Assembly (NCBI GenBank): GCA_003254925.1
Contig: QANZ01053543.1
Span: 47,109-111,108 of the forward strand
Direction: 5' to 3'
Source: Chamaecrista fasciculata
Taxonomy: Eukaryota; Streptophyta; Magnoliopsida; Fabales; Fabaceae
Length of the DNA: 64,000 bases
A model generated the notes under the pieces. It worked only from the letters and a program-made list of their open reading frames with translations. It was not told the DNA's origin and searched no databases. Numbering within the stretch: the first letter of the stretch is position 1; the number at the start of each line of letters is the position of its first letter. A program made the position numbers and the translations under genes. Shown in pieces: positions 58,665 through 64,000 of this stretch.

Positions 58665-61235
58665 GTAGTAGTCTTTGCCCACGCAATGCCTAATCATTTT
58701 CTCTGACTCGGAGAACCTTTTGGTTGTTTGCAACTGTATAATATGTTGCTTCTTCCTTATAGCTAACTCATTTTCAGAAGGGCATTAAGAGCCACCGAAA
58801 AAAGTTGAATTTTTAGTCCTAACTCAGAGTGCGATAGGTACTAAATGTAGTTTTTGTACTAAAGAATAACAAACTCATGAAAGAGCAGCTTGGGATCTGA
58901 AATATACAATATTTGGGGAGTTTTGATGTTGTAAAATGGCTTCAATATCTGAGCTGTAATGTTAGTCAGTTTGGAATGTTTTTTGTAGTCTCTTATGAGA
59001 CCTTATGAGACCATACCATTGTCGTATTAATCTTTTTTGACATTGCTATTAGTAGATGTCATTGCAATTTGCTGTACCAATATTATTTAGGTGCCCAATG
59101 TTCAATGTTCGAATTGATTTAAAGTTAAAGATTACATAAAATTTTTATATTAATAAATGAGTAAGTTTGAGACTAATTTGAAATTTCTTGATACATTTGA
59201 GACTAATTAAAAATTTTTACTTAATGAAATGAACATGGGTGATTTTTTTTTTTTACATAAGAATGAACGTAGGATAATTTTTTATAAGGTGGGGCAATTT
59301 TATTTTTTATATATATATATATATTATTATGTATTATGTTTAAATTATTTTATTTTATATTATAGTTTTAAAGACTGACTACTAAAAAGGGTGATAGGAA
59401 AAGGGTGATAGGATGAAGTTGGTGTCGTGATGACAGGGGAGTCGGCGACCGAAGTATAATATAAAATATGCATGTATGCGATATGCATGTATGCACAGCT
59501 AATTGTTATGCATACCAATCGCTTTCTTTCTTCAAGACCATAACGGATATGCATTTTTAATATCAAGTAGAGGCAAGTTGTCAAATTCGATTGAATATAT
59601 TGAATAAGTATAAAGAATGACTTCGACACCAAGTGGATATCCAGTTTAGTGAAATTTATAATAAATTTTAGTGTGACGAAAACATGTGCTATATATTTGC
59701 AATTTAAGCCAATTCAAGCACAAATCCATACCTTTTTAGCTGCTTTCTTTCTTTCTTTTTTTTGTCCCTATAGCAACTTCCTTGCCTTTATCAAAAAAGA
59801 TTAGACCAGACCAGACCAGCAATCAATTTTTCTGTTTTCAGTTTCCACTATTTGATTGCAGCGAGATAAAGGAGCGAAAATCTTACCACGGAAAAGTTAA
59901 TTTTCCCGCCAAAAAAAGTAGTTAGGGGAGAGATTTCACGAGAAGAAAATTACTTTTCACATTAAATATGGTGAAACATGTGAACCAAAACATTACTATT
60001 CTTACTTTATACTTTGATTTGCATTTCATTTATCATTTAAAATTTAATTCTTACGTAAAATAAATTAAATGAACACTTCTATAATCTCGTGTTTCGGCAC
60101 CAAGTGGATGTCCACTTCTATAAAACTTTGATTTGCACATGTGCCATATATTTGCAATATAAGCGAATTAAATTATCTACACGTTACATCTATGGTTAAC
60201 TTTTAAAAGAAATTGAGAGAAAGACTATCCATTTGGCTGTCCTAACATAACGATAGGAAGAAAAAAGAGTGAAACCGTACAAAATGATACTCTAATTTGT
60301 TTGCTTGGACCACAAATTAAAAAAGGGAAATTGCAGCTTACATCGAGACAACAAGTATAACAATGCTATAGTTTTTTTTTTTTAATTATTATTATTATTA
60401 TTATTATTTTATTATCATTATTATTATTAAAGCAATCACAGAAATTAGAAATAAATCTTTATCTAATTTTTTTCTTAATGAAAACGCTGTAGACTTATCT
60501 CTTGACAGGAGACAAAACAAAACTGTATCTATCAGTTTCTAGCCACTTTAGCATACCCAAAAGTTTGACCAGAAGTTTTATTGTGAGATTATGCAAGATT
60601 TTCATTAAGGGTAAATCTCACCTTGATTTAGTGATTTTTGTTTTCCCCGTAACAATCTCTTGTAGAATTAATGGGTATCATTCTTTTCTATTTTGTTCTT
60701 GTTTTTTTGTTGAAATATGAATTTTCTCTGCCTATTGTCTATTGATATAACACTCAAAGCGAATACTAATTTTATACGAGCCAAAAATGAATAATTAAAG
60801 TCTTCATAAGAATATCAATTTTAGAAATCAAACGAAAATTAATTCTCACTTAAGGTGGAGTTCATTTACTACTGCACACCAGTATCAATTTTAAAATTTG
60901 ATTCATCTGTTTAATATACTATCAAGTTCTATATTAATCAAATATAGCAATATTAAATATGAAATAAACTATTTTTCTTCTTTTACTAAAATTATATTTT
61001 TAATCTTTCATACACAAAAATATTTTAATCTGATTATTGTCTATAATTTTTTAATTAGAAATTCCATAAATAAATTTATTATTAACTTCTCAAAACATTT
61101 TAAGAAGGAGAATGCATTTACCTTGTTCAAATTCAAACTAGCCTTTATATATACACACACTATATAGTTCAATTACGCAAATCCATTTGGCAAACGAACG
61201 GTTCTTATTGTCATGTAATTAGGTTTAGTATAAGA
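58665..61235. other. Kinase 3' UTR and intergenic region
   Basis: The first ~350 bases are probably the kinase 3' UTR. After that the sequence is AT-rich with no gene. A short stretch at about 59,085-59,340 resembles the Helitron-related interior ('acataaaatttttata', 'gggcaatttta'). A phrase around 'caccaagtggat.tcca' occurs twice (about 59,618 and 60,097), suggesting local duplication. An (ATT)n microsatellite lies at about 60,385-60,430. Confidence 0.5.
60385..60430. repeat. (ATT)n microsatellite
   Basis: About 15 ATT/TTA units with interruptions (attatcatt). Non-coding. Confidence 0.85.
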
Positions 61236-61592
61236 CTAGGATAGACACTTTATCCTAAGGGCGTGTCGCCGTGTCAGACACGTGTCCGTGTCCGACACCC
61301 GTATGACACCCACACTACACATATTCATAAGTTTTAGAATATAAAATTAATTTTGTGACTTTAACATGACAAACAATATAAAATAATAATACAAATGACA
61401 TATATTATGAATATATATTATTTTTAAGATTCTCATCAAAATTTGTAGATTTTTGATTATTTATATATATAAATATATGTCGTGTCGTGTAAGTTTAAAA
61501 ATTTGACGTGTCGGTGTGTCCGTGCCCGTGCCCGTGCCCGTGCCCGTGCCCGTGCCCGTGCCCGTGCCCGTGCCCGTGCCCGTGCTTCATAG
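61236..61592. mobile_element. hAT-like MITE, copy 2, with 8-bp TSD and hexamer expansion
   Basis: A 357-bp relative of 13167-13512: same internal 'gcgtgtcgccgtgtcagaca' shoulder and AT-rich middle. It is flanked by identical GTATAAGA (61228-61235 and 61593-61600). Near the right end, about 12 copies of CCCGTG (about 61,524-61,584) replace the mixed GTGTC units of copy 1. The right end CTTCATAG is shared; the left end is CTAGGATAGACAC. Confidence 0.87.
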
Positions 61593-61924
61593 GTATAAGA
61601 GGAAGAAAGAGGAAGGGAAAAAGAGGATTTTCTGCATAACTATTCCCATGGCAGACACATTAGCTTTAAGACACCCTGAAATTAACACTTATAAATAAGA
61701 TTAATCCTTTGTGACAAAAACAATGGGCCAGAGATCATGGATTAATGGTTGCCACACACAGAGCAGAGACTGCTCAAATATAATAAAACCATAAATGGGC
61801 TAAAGATGCTATATTGTCAACTAACAGACAAAATTCTCAAGTTGCATTTAATCATATCACATCCTATATTCTAACTTATCCAGATAATTATGGGAAACTT
61901 GGAACCTCTAAATTATTCTAACCT
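61593..61924. other. Intergenic / 3' flank of the dsRBD gene
   Basis: Probably includes 3' UTR of the minus-strand dsRBD gene. No other feature seen. Confidence 0.4.
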
Positions 61925-62107
61925 CTAATTAACGTTGGATCCTGCCAGAATCTTCTCTTCCATTGATGAAGCTTCAACAATACAATCAATGTCTCCATTG
62001 AATTGCAATTTGTCCATCTCCATACTCATTTCCCGTGTGTCTCCATTTGCCAAAACAGATAATTGTGCATCAACACTCCCCAAGATTTCCATTTTCAAGA
62101 ATCTTAC
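61925..62107 (-). other. Alternative 3' end of the dsRBD gene (frameshift or splice)
   Basis: Past the TGA at about 62070 another minus-strand frame stays open to 61925, reading SVDAQLSVLANGDTREMSME and ending GSNVN. A good donor (G|gtaaga) lies at 62107. Either a one-base shift joins the two frames, an intron removes the early stop, or the stop is genuine. Confidence 0.4.
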
Positions 62108-64000
62108 CGGTATCCCGCAACAAAGAACTTCCCCCAGCAAACTCACCCTTTTCACTTTGATAATCAACTGATATTCCATTGTCAGAATTTTTAATAACTA
62201 CAGTCAATGGCCTCGATTCCACAGTCTCGACACAGGGTTCATTGCATAGACATTCTGTTGACTTTCTGTTTTCAAAAAACTGACAGCTATTCAGAGACAA
62301 AGCACCTTCACGAGCCGGGGAACCCTTTCCATTTTGATAGTCAGCTGACATTCTATCATCAGGATTTTTCATAACTTCGGTATCCACTGGTCTAGATTCC
62401 ACGGTCTGGACGCAAGAATGATGTAACTGCGATTCTGTGGACTTTCTGATTTCAAAACTCTTACCGCTACTTTGAGACAATGAACCTTCCCCCGCCACTG
62501 TACCCTTTTCTATTGGATAATCAACTGACAATCCAGTGTTAGAATTTTGTATGGCTTCTACAGCCAATGTTCTAGGTTCCATGGTCTGGACACAAGATTC
62601 ATTGGATTGCAATTCTGTTGACATTCTGTTTTCAAAAATCTCACTGCTATTCAGAGACAAAGAACCTTCCCCAGCCAAAATGCCCTTTCCATTTTGATAG
62701 TCAACAGGCATTCCATCATCAAGATTTTTCATGGATTCTGCAGGAAATGGTGCAGATTCCATGGTCTGAATACAAGACTGAGTGGATTGCAACTTTGTCG
62801 ACCTTCCATTTTCGAAAACCTCACTGTTAATCAGAGACAAAGAACTCTCTCCATCCTTTTCACGTTGGTAATCACGTGACATTCCATTGTCAAAATTCAT
62901 CATGGATTCTGCAGCCACTGGTCTAGAATCCATGGTCTGGACACAAGACTTGTTGATTTGCAATTCCGTTGACATTCTGTTTTCAACAATCTCACCACCA
63001 TTAAGAGGCAGATAAACTTCCTCAGACAATAAACCCTTTTCATTTTGAAAGTCAACTGGCATTTCCTCATCAATAATTTTTATGGCTCCTGCAGGCAAAG
63101 TAGTGGTCTGGACACAAGACTCGGTGGATTTCAATTTTGTTGACATTCCATTTTCAAAAACCTCGTCGCTATTGAAAGACAAAGAGCTTTCTCCAACCAG
63201 AGTACCCTTATCTTGATAACAATCACATAACATTCCATTTGCAGAATTTTTCATGGCTTCAGCAGCCAATGGTATAGATTCCATGGTCTGGACACAAGGC
63301 TCATTGGATTGCAACTCTGTTGACATGGTGTTTTCAAAAATCTTATCCCTATTCAGAGACAATGAAACATCCCCAGCCAATGTACCCCGGTCATTTGGAT
63401 AATCAACTAACATTCCATCATCAGAACTTTCCATGGTCCGAACACAAGGCTCATCGGATTGCAATACTGTTGACTCTCTGTTTTCAAACATCTTACTGCT
63501 ATTCAGAGACAAAGAAGCCTCCCCAGCAAACATAACTTTTTCATTTGGATAATCAACAGACATTACATCTTCAACATTTTTAATAGCTCCTGCAGCCAGT
63601 GGTCCAGGTTCCATAGCCAGGACACAAGACTCATTATTGATTTTTGCATGTGGCTCTACCTCATGATTGTTATTTGCACCCACATTACGGCCCTTCTTGT
63701 TTCCATATGGTTTCCATCTTGGTTTTCTCCTTTTAAATCGTGTTTTCTTAGACTTGGGGACTTTTGAAGTCCCCTCAGCCTTTGCAACTGTTTCTGCTCC
63801 CCTTTTTCTGCATGGCATGACTGTGAATTTTGAGTGGCCAAATTGCTTTTCAGAAGAATGGGACGTACTTGTTTGAATAGCTAATAAAGCCGTCCTAGCA
63901 GCTTTTATCTCGGCTTCTTTCTTTGTTCTTGCTGATGCCCCGATATATCGGATCCCGCCAATTTCAACTGTACATGAATATGATGACGATCGCCCTGGCC
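62070..64000 (-). CDS. dsRNA-binding-domain protein with nine ~60-aa repeats (5' partial)
   Basis: The open frame enters from the window edge and stops at a TGA at about 62070. The first visible residues, CTVEIGGIRYIGASARTKKE and AEIKAARTALLAIQTS, are the carboxyl half of a double-stranded RNA-binding motif, with the K-K-E-A-E..A-A..A-L helix of plant DRB proteins. A basic stretch follows (KSKKTRFKRRKPRWKP), a likely nuclear signal. Then come nine diverged tandem repeats of ~50-60 residues built on S-C-V-Q-T-M-E-S, D-Y-Q-N-E-K-G, S-L-S-L-N-S, F-E-N-R-M-S-T-E-L-Q. HYL1/DRB1 also has C-terminal repeats, but these differ. The closest family is unclear. An ATG at 63818 lies after the dsRBM and is probably not the true start. 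Confidence 0.75.
   Translation of the reverse strand, partial: PGRSSSYSCTVEIGGIRYIGASARTKKEAEIKAARTALLAIQTSTSHSSEKQFGHSKFTVMPCRKRGAETVAKAEGTSKVPKSKKTRFKRRKPRWKPYGNKKGRNVGANNNHEVEPHAKINNESCVLAMEPGPLAAGAIKNVEDVMSVDYPNEKVMFAGEASLSLNSSKMFENRESTVLQSDEPCVRTMESSDDGMLVDYPNDRGTLAGDVSLSLNRDKIFENTMSTELQSNEPCVQTMESIPLAAEAMKNSANGMLCDCYQDKGTLVGESSLSFNSDEVFENGMSTKLKSTESCVQTTTLPAGAIKIIDEEMPVDFQNEKGLLSEEVYLPLNGGEIVENRMSTELQINKSCVQTMDSRPVAAESMMNFDNGMSRDYQREKDGESSLSLINSEVFENGRSTKLQSTQSCIQTMESAPFPAESMKNLDDGMPVDYQNGKGILAGEGSLSLNSSEIFENRMSTELQSNESCVQTMEPRTLAVEAIQNSNTGLSVDYPIEKGTVAGEGSLSQSSGKSFEIRKSTESQLHHSCVQTVESRPVDTEVMKNPDDRMSADYQNGKGSPAREGALSLNSCQFFENRKSTECLCNEPCVETVESRPLTVVIKNSDNGISVDYQSEKGEFAGGSSLLRDTGKILENGNLGEC
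62100..63650 (-). repeat. Coding minisatellite: nine ~150-180-bp units
   Basis: Each unit carries versions of 'attccatggtctggacacaa', 'ttcagagacaa' and 'cattttgatagtcaac' as read on the plus strand. Divergence between units is high and one unit is shortened by about 10 codons, yet the frame is kept in all nine, which suggests selection on the protein. Confidence 0.85.

Noticed and set aside
61516-61698. Open frame with a long Pro-Val run
   Set aside because: It is the CCCGTG hexamer of the MITE read in one frame, then chance sequence.
62618-63535. Plus-strand frames with repeated F-C-F-Q-K-S type segments
   Set aside because: Antisense shadows of the nine-repeat dsRBD coding array.

Overview
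This window is nuclear DNA from a flowering plant, most likely a eudicot. It is AT-rich and full of retro- and DNA-transposon relics. Its genes have many short GT..AG-bounded exons, and their products belong to plant families. Seven isolated N characters and several long homopolymers show it is a draft assembly.

Layout. (1) 1-2.7 kb: flank plus the 3' part of a LINE (zinc-binding RT module and RNase H-like tail) ending in poly(A). (2) 4.4-31.5 kb, minus strand: one very large gene for a BEACH/WD40 scaffold protein of the plant BCHC class. I joined 39 coding exons in frame into about 3,253 residues, with a probable extra leader exon. Its introns carry an hAT-like MITE, palindromic elements and decayed LINE pieces. 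(3) 31.6-48.3 kb: about 17 kb without a convincing host gene. It is filled with tandem repeats, palindromic (foldback) elements, Mutator-like foldbacks with exact 10-bp target duplications, small Helitrons and LINE RNase H debris. (4) 48.9-58.7 kb, plus strand: a 15-exon EDR1/CTR1-type Raf-like MAPKKK of about 933 residues, whose catalytic HRD motif reads HWD. Its intron 8 holds a nested stack of three elements: a TRIM LTR element and a Mutator-like foldback, both inside an older palindrome. (5) 58.7-61.9 kb: intergenic, with a second copy of the hAT-like MITE. (6) 62.07-64.0 kb, minus strand: the 3' part of a dsRNA-binding-domain gene followed by nine diverged repeats of about 60 residues; it runs off the window.

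The three host genes are neighbours with no evident shared pathway: vesicle/membrane or mRNA-related scaffolding (BEACH), MAPK-type signalling (Raf-like kinase) and RNA binding (dsRBD). I saw no operon-like or cluster logic and no convincing undescribed system. The points most worth checking are the HWD kinase, the repeat-bearing dsRBD protein with a possible C-terminal frameshift, the nested transposons, the foldback MULE family with GC-rich cores, and the Helitron cluster. Exon limits were read by eye from GT/AG sites, phase continuity and protein-family continuity; no alignment was run.
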